DNA from: Nocardia alni
GTDB taxonomy: Bacteria > Actinomycetota > Actinomycetes > Mycobacteriales > Mycobacteriaceae
Assembly (NCBI RefSeq): GCF_019038435.1
Contig: NZ_JAGPOX010000013.1
Location: 1 to 64,000 of the forward strand
Direction of reading: 5' to 3'
Length of the DNA: 64,000 bases
Positions 44,644 to 53,737 of the stretch are shown here, piece by piece. The notes beneath the pieces were generated by a model that did not search any database, had not been told where the DNA came from, and worked only from the letters and a program-made list of their open reading frames with translations. The number at the start of each line of letters is the position of its first letter. Within the stretch, counting starts at the first letter, position 1. A program made the translations under genes and the position numbers.

Positions 44644-45561
44644 ATGGACCTGCGTGTGGTGACGGAGTCGAGGATGACCATGGGCGAGGCCCCGGTCTGG
44701 GACGTCGATCGGCAACGGCTGTACTGGATCGACGTGTTCGGCGCTGCGGTGTGGCAGTGCTCGCTCGACGGGAAGGGCTTGCGGCACACGAAGTTTCCCG
44801 CCACTGCGATCGCTTCTCTTGCCCTGCGGCAAGACGGCGGGGCGATCGTCACCGCCGGCGGCAAGGTATCGCTGTTCGACCTGGACTCCGGCGAGACGGA
44901 GTTGATCTTCGATGCGGACCTGGGCGAGGGCTACGGCTTCAACGACGGCACCGTCGATCGGCAGGGCCGGTTCGTCACCGGCATGGCCGACGGTGCGTTG
45001 ATCCGAGCCCTCGCCTCCGGGGACCGCGGTGAGTTGCGGCCCGCGGGCAAGATCTATCGCATCGACCACGATCTCAGCGTCCACACCATCGGCGACCCGA
45101 TCGGGGTCACCAACGGCCCGGCCTTCGACCGCGACGGTACGACGTTCTTTTGTAACGACAGTGCTCTGCGGTGCGTCTACGCCTGGAACTACGACCCTGC
45201 GACCGGCGAGGCCACCGATCGCAGAGTGGTGACACGATTCGACGACGGCGAGGCCATCCCGGACGGCACCGCCGTCGATGACGAGGGCTACCTGTGGATA
45301 GCCGCCTATCACGGTGGCGAGGTTCGCAGATATGCGCCCGACGGGTCGCTCGACCGCCGCGTTCCCCTACCGGTGTCCAGTCCTACCAGCCTCGCTTTCG
45401 CCGGTTCGGAACTCGACGTTCTCGTAGTGACCTCCCGTGGTGTCGCGGCGGAGGGAAGGGGTCTGGTTCCCAGTGCCGCCTCCACGCGGCAGGCCGACGG
45501 GCTGGTGCTGTCCGTTCATGGACTCGGTGTCCGTGGTCTGCCGGAAACGAAATTCGGCTGA
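44644..45561 (+). CDS. SMP-30/gluconolactonase-like lactonase
   Basis: 305 aa six-bladed beta-propeller. GEAPVWD near residue 13 contains the first metal Glu; NDGTVDRQGRFVTGMA, NGPAFDRDG and IPDGTAVDDEGYLWIA supply the Asn and Asp metal ligands. Family members hydrolyse lactones with Ca or Zn. Start at 44644 after GGAAGGTG. A lactone is expected if a cyclic ketone is opened by Baeyer-Villiger-type or aldonic chemistry; which lactone is unknown. Confidence 0.92.
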   Translation: MDLRVVTESRMTMGEAPVWDVDRQRLYWIDVFGAAVWQCSLDGKGLRHTKFPATAIASLALRQDGGAIVTAGGKVSLFDLDSGETELIFDADLGEGYGFNDGTVDRQGRFVTGMADGALIRALASGDRGELRPAGKIYRIDHDLSVHTIGDPIGVTNGPAFDRDGTTFFCNDSALRCVYAWNYDPATGEATDRRVVTRFDDGEAIPDGTAVDDEGYLWIAAYHGGEVRRYAPDGSLDRRVPLPVSSPTSLAFAGSELDVLVVTSRGVAAEGRGLVPSAASTRQADGLVLSVHGLGVRGLPETKFG

Positions 45562-45936
45562 CTTCCGCCGGGTGCGCATGCGAACTGGTCGACATCGTCA
45601 CCGACCTCGGGACCGCCGAAGCCGCTCCGACTGATCGCTCTCACGAGAGGCAATAATGCCTCGGCTCGATCGGAGGACGTTGGGCGATCGACCAATATTT
45701 CACCTGCGCGTCCGCATCCACCGGGACATCACCACATGATCGAGCTTGACGCGGACTTCGTGTCGATGCTAATTATGAGACGGACTTAATATTGGGCGTT
45801 CGACTAACAAGCACTGCGACTGACAGCTCCGGCCGCAGCGCGAGCGAACCGAGGCCCTTCGGACGATCCGGCGTCATACCCACTACTGAACGCCGTTCGT
45901 CCCCCTTGCGCCCATCGATGACCGAAGGAAGCCGAA
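45562..45936. promoter_or_regulatory. Intergenic region before the aldehyde dehydrogenase operon
   Basis: 375 nt without a gene. It holds a small hairpin GAGGCA-ATAA-TGCCTC (45647-45662), perhaps ending the SMP-30 transcript, and an AT-rich block at about 45770-45795 (CTAATTATGAGACGG, ACTTAATATT) that is the best promoter candidate for the operon starting at 45937. I found no copy of the AACGAGAATG element here. Confidence 0.45.
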
Positions 45937-47424
45937 ATGTCATCCACGGAACAGGAATCGACCGACGCTCGCGCGGACGCGCCGGCCGGTGGCCGGCTGC
46001 TCATCGGCGGGCAGTTGATCGAGGCCGAACGCACCTTCCCGTCGCTGAACCCCGCGACCGGCGACGTGTTCGGGTACGCCCCGGACGCGACCGTTGCCCA
46101 GGCCGAGGCGGCTGTCGCCGCCGCGCGCCATGCTTTCGACACGACCGACTGGGCCACGAATGTGGCGCTGCGGGAACGATGCCTCGACCAGTTCCATCAG
46201 GCGCTGCGCGATCATGTCGAAGAACTGCGCGAGCTGTCGATCGCCGAGGTGGGTTCGACTGTGTCGCTGACGCGGGCCGGGCAACTCGAGGCTCCGATCG
46301 AGATCGTCCGGTACTACGCCGATCTGCTGAAGACCTACGAGTTCACCGAGAATTTCGGCTCGGTCGAGTATCTGGGGCAGCAGCATCGCCGCTGGGTGGA
46401 GAAGGAGGCGACCGGCGTGGTCGCCGCGATCGTGGCCTACAACTATCCGAACCAGCTGGCACTGGCCAAACTGGCCCCGGCCCTGGCGGCCGGATGCACG
46501 GTCGTGCTCAAGGCCGCGCCGGACACCCCGCTGACGACGCTGGCCCTCGGCGAGCTGATCGCCCGATACACCGACATCCCCGCCGGGGTGGTGAACGTCC
46601 TGTCCTCGTCGGAGGTCGCCGTCGGCGAGCTGTTGACCACGCACCCGGATGTCGATGCCATCACGTTCACCGGTTCGACGGCGGTGGGCCGCACGATCAT
46701 GACCGCGGCCGCCGGCTCGCTGAAGCGGGTGTTCCTGGAGCTGGGCGGCAAATCGGCGGCGATCGTGCTCGACGACGCGGACTACGCGTCGATCGGTCCC
46801 TACGCGGCCTTCGGCATCACGATTCACGCGGGACAGGGCTGCGCCCTCAACTCGCGGCTCCTGGTTCCGCGCAAGGACCACGACGAGATCGTGGCGGCCG
46901 TCGCGGCGAGCTTCGCGCGTGTCCGGTACGGAGATCCGCGCGACCGCAAGACGTACATGGGACCACTGATCAGCGAACGGCAGCGCGACAAGGTGCACGG
47001 CCTGGTGCAGCGGGCGGTGGCGGCCGGCGCCACGCTGGTGACCGGCGGCGCGAAGGTGGATCCGGGCTTCTTCTATCAGCCGACCCTGCTGGCCGGGGTG
47101 GACCCGGACAGCGAGATCGCGCAGGAGGAAGTGTTCGGACCGGTCCTCGCGGTGATCCCGTACGACGATGACGACGACGCGGTGCGCATCGCCAACCACT
47201 CCGTGTACGGACTGTCGGGTGCGGTGTTCAGCGCCGACGAGCAGCGTGCGCTGACCGTGGCACGCCGGATCCGGACCGGCACCTTCAGCGTCAACGGCGG
47301 CAACTACTTCCACCCCGACGTCCCCTTCGGCGGTTACAAGCAGTCCGGCATCGGCAGGGAGATGGGCGCCGCGGGCTTGGAGGAGTTCCTGGAGCGCAAG
47401 ACCCTCGCCTCGGTACTCGGGTAG
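45937..47424 (+). CDS. Aldehyde dehydrogenase
   Basis: 495 aa. FTGSTAVGRTI cofactor loop, LELGGKSAAIV with catalytic Glu, GQGCALNSR with catalytic Cys, and FGGYKQSGIGRE. GAAGG precedes the start. First gene of the plus-strand operon containing the crotonase-like hydrolase, CoA-transferase and Rieske oxygenase. Substrate unknown; likely an aldehyde formed in ring opening. Confidence 0.95.
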   Translation: MSSTEQESTDARADAPAGGRLLIGGQLIEAERTFPSLNPATGDVFGYAPDATVAQAEAAVAAARHAFDTTDWATNVALRERCLDQFHQALRDHVEELRELSIAEVGSTVSLTRAGQLEAPIEIVRYYADLLKTYEFTENFGSVEYLGQQHRRWVEKEATGVVAAIVAYNYPNQLALAKLAPALAAGCTVVLKAAPDTPLTTLALGELIARYTDIPAGVVNVLSSSEVAVGELLTTHPDVDAITFTGSTAVGRTIMTAAAGSLKRVFLELGGKSAAIVLDDADYASIGPYAAFGITIHAGQGCALNSRLLVPRKDHDEIVAAVAASFARVRYGDPRDRKTYMGPLISERQRDKVHGLVQRAVAAGATLVTGGAKVDPGFFYQPTLLAGVDPDSEIAQEEVFGPVLAVIPYDDDDDAVRIANHSVYGLSGAVFSADEQRALTVARRIRTGTFSVNGGNYFHPDVPFGGYKQSGIGREMGAAGLEEFLERKTLASVLG

Positions 47425-47476
47425 TCGGTCGTCGGGGTGGAAACACTGTGCGACAGAGGGATACGAAAGGAACGAC

Positions 47477-48358
47477 ATGGTCAAACGGACACGGTACAGC
47501 GAGTACAAGGATCGCTACGCCAACTACCGCTTCGAACTCGACGCGGACGGCATCCTGCTCATGCAGTGCCACACCGACGGCGGATCCCTGATCTGGGACT
47601 GGAAGTCGCACGACGGTATGGCCGATGCCTTCGCCGACGTCGCCGGCGACCGTGAGATCAAAGTGCTGATCCACACCGGCACCGGGGAGAACTACAACGC
47701 CGACTGGGGTTACATGCCCGACGGTTCGCTCATCGATCCGCCGATCTACCAGGCCATGCCCGGTGATCGCGGACTGTGGAAGCTGGACGAGAAGGCCTGG
47801 TACAACCGGAATCTCATGTTCAACGTGCTGAACGTGGACGTGCCGATGATCAGCGCGGTGAACGGGCCCTGCAATATCCACTCCGAGGTCCCGTTGATGG
47901 GCGATATCGTGCTCGCCTCGGAAGACGCGTGGTTCCAGGATGTTTCGCACTTCCCGCGAGGTCAGGTGCCCGGTGACGGGCAACATGTGATCTGGAACTT
48001 CCTGGTGGGCCACAACCGCGGCCGCTATCTGCTGCTGACCGGCAAGAAGCTCTCCGCCCAGGAGGCGTTGGACTGGGGTGCGGTCGCCGAGGTGCTGCCG
48101 AAGGACCAATTGCTGGATCGGGCCTGGGAACTGGCCCGGGATCTGGTGAAGCGACCGCCGTTGACGCTGCGCTACACCCGCCAGCTGTTCACCCACCAAC
48201 TCAAGCGGGCCTTCCTGGATCAGATGGGCCAGGGCATCGGCTTCGAGACCTACGCCCAGCGCGCGTTCTTCCCGGCCGGCGGCCGGATGGAGCCGCTGGA
48301 CCGGGCCTGGGACGACAAGCCGTGGAGCGGCGAGGCAGAACCGCACCCGCAGGATTAG
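47477..48358 (+). CDS. Crotonase-fold C-C hydrolase, 6-oxocamphor-hydrolase-like
   Basis: 293 aa enoyl-CoA-hydratase superfamily protein. It lacks the crotonase Glu pair and instead keeps the pattern of 6-oxocamphor hydrolase, a retro-Claisen beta-diketone hydrolase from Rhodococcus: H45 in KSHDG, H135 in NIHSEVPLMGDIV, and H158 and D167 in SHFPRGQVPGDGQH, followed by GHNRGRYLLLTGKKL. It probably cleaves a cyclic beta-diketone to a keto-acid without CoA. About 36 residues longer than that enzyme, with an insertion around 75-105. AAAGGAA before the ATG; 52 nt after the aldehyde dehydrogenase. Confidence 0.88.
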   Translation: MVKRTRYSEYKDRYANYRFELDADGILLMQCHTDGGSLIWDWKSHDGMADAFADVAGDREIKVLIHTGTGENYNADWGYMPDGSLIDPPIYQAMPGDRGLWKLDEKAWYNRNLMFNVLNVDVPMISAVNGPCNIHSEVPLMGDIVLASEDAWFQDVSHFPRGQVPGDGQHVIWNFLVGHNRGRYLLLTGKKLSAQEALDWGAVAEVLPKDQLLDRAWELARDLVKRPPLTLRYTRQLFTHQLKRAFLDQMGQGIGFETYAQRAFFPAGGRMEPLDRAWDDKPWSGEAEPHPQD

Positions 48359-48387
48359 CGAGATACACAGCGCCGGAAGGTTTCCCC

Positions 48388-49578
48388 ATGCACGCTCTGG
48401 ACGGGGTCCGGGTTCTGGACCTGGGCACCTATATCGCCGGACCGTTCTGCGCGACGGTGCTCGGCGAGTTCGGCGCCGAGGTGATCAAGGTCGAACGCCC
48501 CGGTGCCGGTGATCATCTGCGCCGGTTCGGCACGGAGACCGACTGCGGCGATACCCTCGTCTGGCTGAGCGAGGCCCGCAACAAGCGGTCGGTGACGTTG
48601 AACCTCGCTGACGAGCGCGGCCGGAAACTCTTGCGGGAGTTGATCGCCGAGACCGATGTGGTGATCGAGAACTTCCGCCCCGGGGTGATGGAACGCTGGG
48701 AGCTGGGCTTCCCGGAGATCCAGGCCATCAACCCGCGCACGATCCTGCTGCGCGTCTCCGCCTACGGCCAGACCGGTCCGGAGTCAGACCAGCCCGGATT
48801 CGCCCGGATCGCGCACGCGTTCGCGGGGCTGGCCTACCTGGCCGGCGACCCGCAGGGCCCGCCGGTGACACCGGGGTCCACCTCACTGGCGGACTATATG
48901 ACCGGGTTGTACGGGGTGATCGGTGTACTGCTGGCGCTTCGGTCGCGCTCCGAGACCGGCCGCGGTCAGTGCATCGATCTGGCTCTGTACGAGACCGTCT
49001 TTCGCGTCCTCGACGAGCTGGCGCCGGCGTTCCAGCAGTTCGGCTTCGTGCGGGAGCGGATGGGCGCGGACACCGTGAACGTGGTGCCGCACAGTCACTA
49101 TCGCACCGCCGACGACCGCTGGATCGCGATCGCCTGCTCGAACGACGAGATGTTCGCGCGGCTGGCGAAGGCGATGGGCTCACCGAATCTGGCCGACGCG
49201 GATCGGTTCGGGCCCAAGGCTTCCCGGCTGGCCGCCCGGGACGAGGTCAATACCATCGTGACCGATTGGGTGGGCGGCTTGCCGCGGGAGGAGGTGCTGG
49301 CCCGTTGCCGGGCCGCCGAAGTGCCCGCGGGACCGTTGAATTCGATCGCCGATATCTTCACCGATCGGCAATTCGCCCACCGCGGCACCATCACCCATGC
49401 CGACTCCCGCATCGGGCCGCTGGCGGTACCGGGCGTGATTCCGGCGCTCTCGGACACCCCCGGCGAGATCCGATGGCTGGGACCGGCTCTCGGGGCCGAC
49501 ACCGACGCTGTGCTGCGAGAGCTGCTGCACCGCGACCTCGACGAAATCACTCGGCTGCGCAGCGATGGCGTGGTCTGA
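48388..49578 (+). CDS. Class III CoA-transferase (CaiB/BaiF family)
   Basis: 396 aa. VLDLGTYIAGPFCATVLGEFGAEVIKVERPGAGD at about 9-42 and catalytic Asp169 in TSLADYMTG. Start at 48388 has GGAAGG upstream. It could activate the acid released by the adjacent beta-diketone hydrolase or aldehyde dehydrogenase. Only distantly similar to the CoA-transferase at 38647. Confidence 0.95.
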   Translation: MHALDGVRVLDLGTYIAGPFCATVLGEFGAEVIKVERPGAGDHLRRFGTETDCGDTLVWLSEARNKRSVTLNLADERGRKLLRELIAETDVVIENFRPGVMERWELGFPEIQAINPRTILLRVSAYGQTGPESDQPGFARIAHAFAGLAYLAGDPQGPPVTPGSTSLADYMTGLYGVIGVLLALRSRSETGRGQCIDLALYETVFRVLDELAPAFQQFGFVRERMGADTVNVVPHSHYRTADDRWIAIACSNDEMFARLAKAMGSPNLADADRFGPKASRLAARDEVNTIVTDWVGGLPREEVLARCRAAEVPAGPLNSIADIFTDRQFAHRGTITHADSRIGPLAVPGVIPALSDTPGEIRWLGPALGADTDAVLRELLHRDLDEITRLRSDGVV

Positions 49579-49602
49579 CATACCCAGCAAGAAAGGTTCA
49601 CC

Positions 49603-50892
49603 ATGGCGATTCAAGACAAACTGGCCACGGGACGAGGAAAGTTCACCACTCAATATCCCGAGTTGGGCACGGGCCCGGTCGATTACGACGACGCGGTGTC
49701 CGAGGAGTTCTTCCGGGCCGAGCGGGAGGCGGTGTTCAAGCGGTCCTGGCTGAAAGTCGGCCGCATGGAACAGCTTCCGCGCACCGGTAGCTACTTCACC
49801 CGGGAACTGACCGGCCTCGGCTCGATCGTCGTCGTGCGGCAGGCCGACGGCACTGTCAAAGCGCTGCACAACATCTGCGCGCACCGCGGCAACAAGGTGG
49901 TGTGGCAGGAACATCCGGCGGCGGAGTCCGAGGGGTCCTGCCGGGTGTTCACCTGCAAGTACCACGGCTGGCGCTACGGGCTCGACGGCAAGGTCGCGCA
50001 CGTCACCCAGGAGGACCAGTTCTTCGACCTCGACAAGGGCGCCCTGGGCATGCCGGAGTTGCACTGCGACGTCTGGGCCGGATTCATCTTCGTGAATTTC
50101 GATCCGCACGCGCAGCCGCTGCGGTCCTTCCTCGGTGAGAAGTTCGTCGAGGTGGAGAGTTACCCGTTCGAGCAGTTGACCGAGCGCTACGCCTACAAGA
50201 CCACGGTCAAGGGCAACTGGAAACTGTCGATCGACACGATTCTGGAGTGGTATCACCCGCCGTACGTGCACGGCCGGTTCATCAATCCGGATGTGTCGAA
50301 GGCGGAGAAGCTGGTGCCGCCGCCGGACTCGTACTACTACGACCTGTTCGCCTCGCACATGCTGAATTCGGTGCCCGGCCCGCCGCCGCTGCCGCCGCGC
50401 GCCCCCGGCGAACTCGGCCCGGCGAAGCGGGATCAGCGCTGGATCTACAAACTGCTGCGCGCCGGCCTGTTCGGCCCCGACGACATTCCCGACCTCGGCA
50501 CGCTGCCTGATGTGCTGAATCCCGGCCGGATCAAGTCCTGGGGCAACGACGCCTACTGGTTGTTCCCGAACTTCTCGGTGCAGATCTGGGCTCGCAACTA
50601 CTACATCACCTACCAGTACTGGCCCGAGGCGGTCGACTCGCACAGCTATGAGCTCGACATCTTCTTCGCGCCACCGCGGAACGCCGCCGAGCGGCTGGCG
50701 CAGGAGATGACCGCGCAGACCACCATCGAATTCGCGATGCAGGATTCGAACACCGTGGAGGCGACCCATTCGGCGCTGGCCACCGGCGCCAACCGGCAAT
50801 TCCACCTGTCGGATCAGGAATTGATGATCCGCAACTTCCACAAGGTCATCCGGGACACCGTGGCCGCCCACCAGACCCTCGACCAGAAATAG
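49603..50892 (+). CDS. Rieske non-haem iron oxygenase, alpha subunit
   Basis: 429 aa. Rieske [2Fe-2S] cluster: C92-x-H94 (CAHRG) and C118-x2-H121 (CKYHGW). Mononuclear iron: H218 and H223 in EWYHPPYVH with D381 in MQDSNTVE. The catalytic domain is complete. No beta-subunit, ferredoxin or reductase gene is next to it, so it is either an alpha-only type or uses outside partners. AAGAAAGG precedes the ATG. Within an operon for what looks like cyclic-ketone breakdown, it would add oxygen to the ring or side chain. Confidence 0.95.
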   Translation: MAIQDKLATGRGKFTTQYPELGTGPVDYDDAVSEEFFRAEREAVFKRSWLKVGRMEQLPRTGSYFTRELTGLGSIVVVRQADGTVKALHNICAHRGNKVVWQEHPAAESEGSCRVFTCKYHGWRYGLDGKVAHVTQEDQFFDLDKGALGMPELHCDVWAGFIFVNFDPHAQPLRSFLGEKFVEVESYPFEQLTERYAYKTTVKGNWKLSIDTILEWYHPPYVHGRFINPDVSKAEKLVPPPDSYYYDLFASHMLNSVPGPPPLPPRAPGELGPAKRDQRWIYKLLRAGLFGPDDIPDLGTLPDVLNPGRIKSWGNDAYWLFPNFSVQIWARNYYITYQYWPEAVDSHSYELDIFFAPPRNAAERLAQEMTAQTTIEFAMQDSNTVEATHSALATGANRQFHLSDQELMIRNFHKVIRDTVAAHQTLDQK

Positions 50893-50901
50893 GAGCATCC
50901 G

Positions 50902-51237
50902 ATGACGACCGCGGTTCTCCCCGCTGCATTCCGCGACCTGGAGCCCTATGTCGACGAGTGGGCCAAGCCCACCCGGCAGGAGCGCTACGACACCCGGCTC
51001 GCGAGCACCATCGAACAACTCGACGCGTTCTACGACGCCATCGCCCCGCACGCCGAGGCGGCCATCGAATACCTCAACACGTTCGACCTGAACGAGCTCC
51101 CGGACCCCGAGACCCGGCTGATGCAGCTGATGTATTCACTGGTCATGGTCTCCTACCCGGTGAACGTGTTCAAACAGCCGCGCATCCCCGATTCCGGCGC
51201 CGCGTTCTTCGATACCGTCAGCGAACCCGCGGTCTGA
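50902..51237 (+). CDS. Small protein paired with the Rieske oxygenase, 111 aa
   Basis: I do not recognise a named domain. All-helical and acidic, with RQERYDTRLASTIEQLDAFYDAIAPHAEAAIEYLNTF (about 25-61) and a Tyr/Met-rich RLMQLMYSLVMVSYPVNVF segment. It starts 9 nt after the Rieske gene with GGAGC upstream, so cotranslation is likely. It is too short and lacks the cone fold of a dioxygenase beta subunit. It may be an accessory or stabilising subunit. Confidence 0.8.
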   Translation: MTTAVLPAAFRDLEPYVDEWAKPTRQERYDTRLASTIEQLDAFYDAIAPHAEAAIEYLNTFDLNELPDPETRLMQLMYSLVMVSYPVNVFKQPRIPDSGAAFFDTVSEPAV

Positions 51238-51247
51238 GGAAATTCGC

Positions 51248-51994
51248 ATGAAGACAGCAATCGTCACCGGAGCCGGCTCGGGTATCGGTCGCGCCATCGC
51301 CCACCGGCTCGCCGAGGACGGCTGTGCCGTCGCAGTCCTGGACCTCAACTCCGATTCGGCCGGCCGTGTCGCCGGCGAGATCGGCGAAAAGGGGAATACG
51401 GCAGCCGCCTTCGGTGGAGTCGATGTCTCGGATCGTGGCCAGGTCGATGCCGCGATCCAGCAGATCCGGGATACCCTCGGTCCCCCCGCGGTCCTGGTCA
51501 ACAACGCCGGCATCACCGGCTTCAAGAAGTTCCTCAACATCAGCGACGAGGTGTGGGACCGCACACTCGCGATCAACCTGAGCGGCCCGTTCTATTGCTG
51601 TCAGGCGGTCGTGCCCGACATGGTCGAAGCCGGGTGGGGCAGGATCGTGAACATCTCCTCCTCCAGTGCCCAGGGCGGCCAGCAGTTCATGGCCCACTAT
51701 GTGGCATCCAAGGCCGGGCTGATCGGCATGACGAAATCACTCGCGCTGGAACTCGGGCCGTCCGGCATCACGGTCAACACCATCCCACCCGGGTTCGTGG
51801 ACACCCCGATGCTGCGGAACTCCGAGGAGCACGGCCTGCTCGGCGGCACCATCGAACAGCACGCGGACCGCACCCCGGTCCGGCGGCCGGGCCGGCCCGA
51901 GGATATCGCCGCGGCCTGCTCTTTCCTGTGCTCGGACGAAGCCGGCTACATCACGGGCCAGATCGTCGGAGTCAACGGAGGCCGCAACACCTGA
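51248..51994 (+). CDS. Short-chain dehydrogenase/reductase (FabG-like)
   Basis: 248 aa. TGAGSGIG, VLDLNS (NAD preference), NNAG, NISSSSA, YVASK, ending in VGVNGGRN. It starts 10 nt after the small gene with GAGGAA upstream. Last gene before a strong hairpin at 52039-52067, so it closes the operon begun at 45937. Confidence 0.94.
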   Translation: MKTAIVTGAGSGIGRAIAHRLAEDGCAVAVLDLNSDSAGRVAGEIGEKGNTAAAFGGVDVSDRGQVDAAIQQIRDTLGPPAVLVNNAGITGFKKFLNISDEVWDRTLAINLSGPFYCCQAVVPDMVEAGWGRIVNISSSSAQGGQQFMAHYVASKAGLIGMTKSLALELGPSGITVNTIPPGFVDTPMLRNSEEHGLLGGTIEQHADRTPVRRPGRPEDIAAACSFLCSDEAGYITGQIVGVNGGRNT

Positions 51995-52038
51995 CGAGCG
52001 AGCCGACCATGAACATGCGGTGAAGCGGCGACGCACAT

Positions 52039-52067
52039 CCCGGAGATGGCACGACCCCATCTCCGGG
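52039..52067 (+). terminator. Hairpin terminator after the Rieske/SDR operon
   Basis: Perfect 11-bp stem CCCGGAGATGG / CCATCTCCGGG with a 7-nt loop, 45 nt past the SDR stop. No T tract. Confidence 0.7.
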
Positions 52068-52092
52068 AGTGCCCTCATCACGAAGGAGTTCC

Positions 52093-52623
52093 TTGCGATT
52101 ATCCCCACTGCCCGCTGAGGAATGGGACGATCGGACCCGTGCGGCGTTTCGGTCCCTGCTTCCCAGAGATCGTCGCAATCCCGCAGGCGCCGGGACAGCG
52201 ATGTCGACACTGGCCCGGCATCCGGACCTCGCCGAGGCATACCTGGCATTGGGTGTTCATCTGAACTTCCGCTCCACCTCGAGCCATCGCGCGCGGGAGT
52301 TCGTCGTACTGCGCGTGGCTCACCGGCGCCGCAATAGTTATATCTGGAGTGCTCATGTCCGCAGCGCTGTGGCACAGGGCCTGTCGGACCTGGAGATCGA
52401 AGCGGTCCGCAGCGGGCAACTGCCCGATGCCTGGGATCAGGCATTGATCGCCGCGGTCGATGAACTCGATGAGCGGTCCGAACTCACCGACCGCACCTGG
52501 GCGACGCTCGGGGAATTTCTCGATGAGCGGCAGAGGATGGACCTGATCTTCACTGTCGGTTGCTTCACCATGCTTTCCTTCGCCTACAACGCGTTCGGGG
52601 TCCAGCTCGAGACCGGTCCGTAG
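52093..52623 (+). CDS. Carboxymuconolactone-decarboxylase-fold protein
   Basis: About 176 aa, all-helical CMD/AhpD-like fold: RAREFVVLRVAHRRRNSYIWSAHVRSAVAQGLSDLEIEAV at about 66-105. The AhpD CxxC is absent (YIWSAH), so no peroxidase-type redox chemistry. The TTG at 52093 has AAGGAG 5 nt upstream and is preferred to the GTG at 52069, which has no site and overlaps the preceding hairpin. Common in catabolic clusters with unclear reaction. Confidence 0.8.
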   Translation: MRLSPLPAEEWDDRTRAAFRSLLPRDRRNPAGAGTAMSTLARHPDLAEAYLALGVHLNFRSTSSHRAREFVVLRVAHRRRNSYIWSAHVRSAVAQGLSDLEIEAVRSGQLPDAWDQALIAAVDELDERSELTDRTWATLGEFLDERQRMDLIFTVGCFTMLSFAYNAFGVQLETGP

Positions 52624-52685
52624 GTGTACCGGCGTCTTTGCGTATGGCCGGACCAGATGTCCGTGAGACAGGGCGGAGGAAATTG

Positions 52686-53270
52686 ATGGGCGCTCAACGT
52701 GGAATAGGCTCGCGGAGTTCGCAGACTCAAGCCGACATCCTGCAAGCATGCCGCGAAGTGATGTTGGAACACGGCTATGCGGCAGTCACCAACCGTAGTG
52801 TCGCCACACGCGCGGGAGTAACGCCGGGGTTGGTTCAATATTACTTTCCCGACCTGGACAAACTGTTCATCACCGTTATCGAAGCGGGTATCGACGCCTC
52901 CGTGGCGCAACTGGAATCCGCCGCGGCCTCCGACGCTCCTTTGCGAGCGGTGTGGGAGTATGCCAACGATAAAGCCGGTGCGGCTCTGATGCTCGAGTTC
53001 ATGGCCTTGGCCAATCACCGCAAGGCCATCGGACCTGTCATCGGACAAGGTGGCGAACGTATGCGGCAGGCCCTCGTGACCGCGATGGAACCAGCGCTGC
53101 GGCGATACGGTTCGGCGCCGCCCGCGGCCGTCATATTCTTGATGTCGGCCATACCGCGCATGATCCAACTCGAGCAGAATTACGGTACCGTTTCCGGTCA
53201 CGCCGAGGTGATCGAAATGGTAGAGAATATCCTCGATCACATCGAACGCGATTCCGCCGAATCAAAATAG
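52686..53270 (+). CDS. TetR-family transcriptional regulator
   Basis: 194 aa. HTH QADILQACREVMLEHGYAAVTNRSVATRAGVTPGLVQYYFPDLDKL at about 15-60. Start at 52686 has GGAGGAA upstream. The ligand domain (about 70-194) is unrelated to known sensors. The tandem palindromes at 53738-53810, before a hydrolase gene, are its best candidate operators; elements with the same GAGAGTC half-site occur at 39893-39923. Confidence 0.92.
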   Translation: MGAQRGIGSRSSQTQADILQACREVMLEHGYAAVTNRSVATRAGVTPGLVQYYFPDLDKLFITVIEAGIDASVAQLESAAASDAPLRAVWEYANDKAGAALMLEFMALANHRKAIGPVIGQGGERMRQALVTAMEPALRRYGSAPPAAVIFLMSAIPRMIQLEQNYGTVSGHAEVIEMVENILDHIERDSAESK

Positions 53271-53605
53271 TCGGTGGTGGTGATCGCGCCGAGCAGGTTG
53301 AGCTCGATCGTGGTGCTCCCGTGAATCTCGTGAACCGCGCCCGGCACCGTACGGAACGAGCGACCGTACTCGTCCACATATTCCCAGTCCTGCTCGCTCT
53401 CGAGGTCTGAACTCGTGCGTGTGGTCACTACTATCAGCTCCGCGTCTGATCCCGCGCGTGTAGTCACCGCCAGCACCGGATGGTGATCCGCACGCATCGT
53501 GATGCTGTCTGACCACCTCCTGCCACGCGGAGTCATCCGCGTAGTCGGTCTGACGACGACGGCGTCGAAATCATCGCGAGCGGCGTAATCCGGCAGCGGC
53601 CTCAT
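53237..53605 (-). CDS. Hypothetical protein, 122 aa
   Basis: Not recognised. Acidic and beta-rich: VLAVTTRAGSDAELIVVTTRTSSDLESEQDWEYVDEYGRSF spans about 41-82, and the C-terminal part ends in TIELNLLGAITTTDYFD. Start chosen at the ATG giving MRPLPDYAA, which follows GGGAG; a longer frame to 53764 would run into the operator region. It overlaps the 3' end of the TetR gene by 34 nt (convergent). Base composition at third positions is less GC-biased than its neighbours, so it may be recently acquired or not expressed. Confidence 0.45.
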   Translation of the reverse strand: MRPLPDYAARDDFDAVVVRPTTRMTPRGRRWSDSITMRADHHPVLAVTTRAGSDAELIVVTTRTSSDLESEQDWEYVDEYGRSFRTVPGAVHEIHGSTTIELNLLGAITTTDYFDSAESRSM

Positions 53606-53737
53606 CGCCGAATCTCCCAGTCTCTCGTCAATCCGATTCACGATGCTATTCGATCCAGGATGGTGGCCGCGCGAGCCGGGGCGGCCCGAGTGACGGCTGG
53701 TCCAGGCAGGTCGGTGCCAACACCTGAATGTCAGGAC

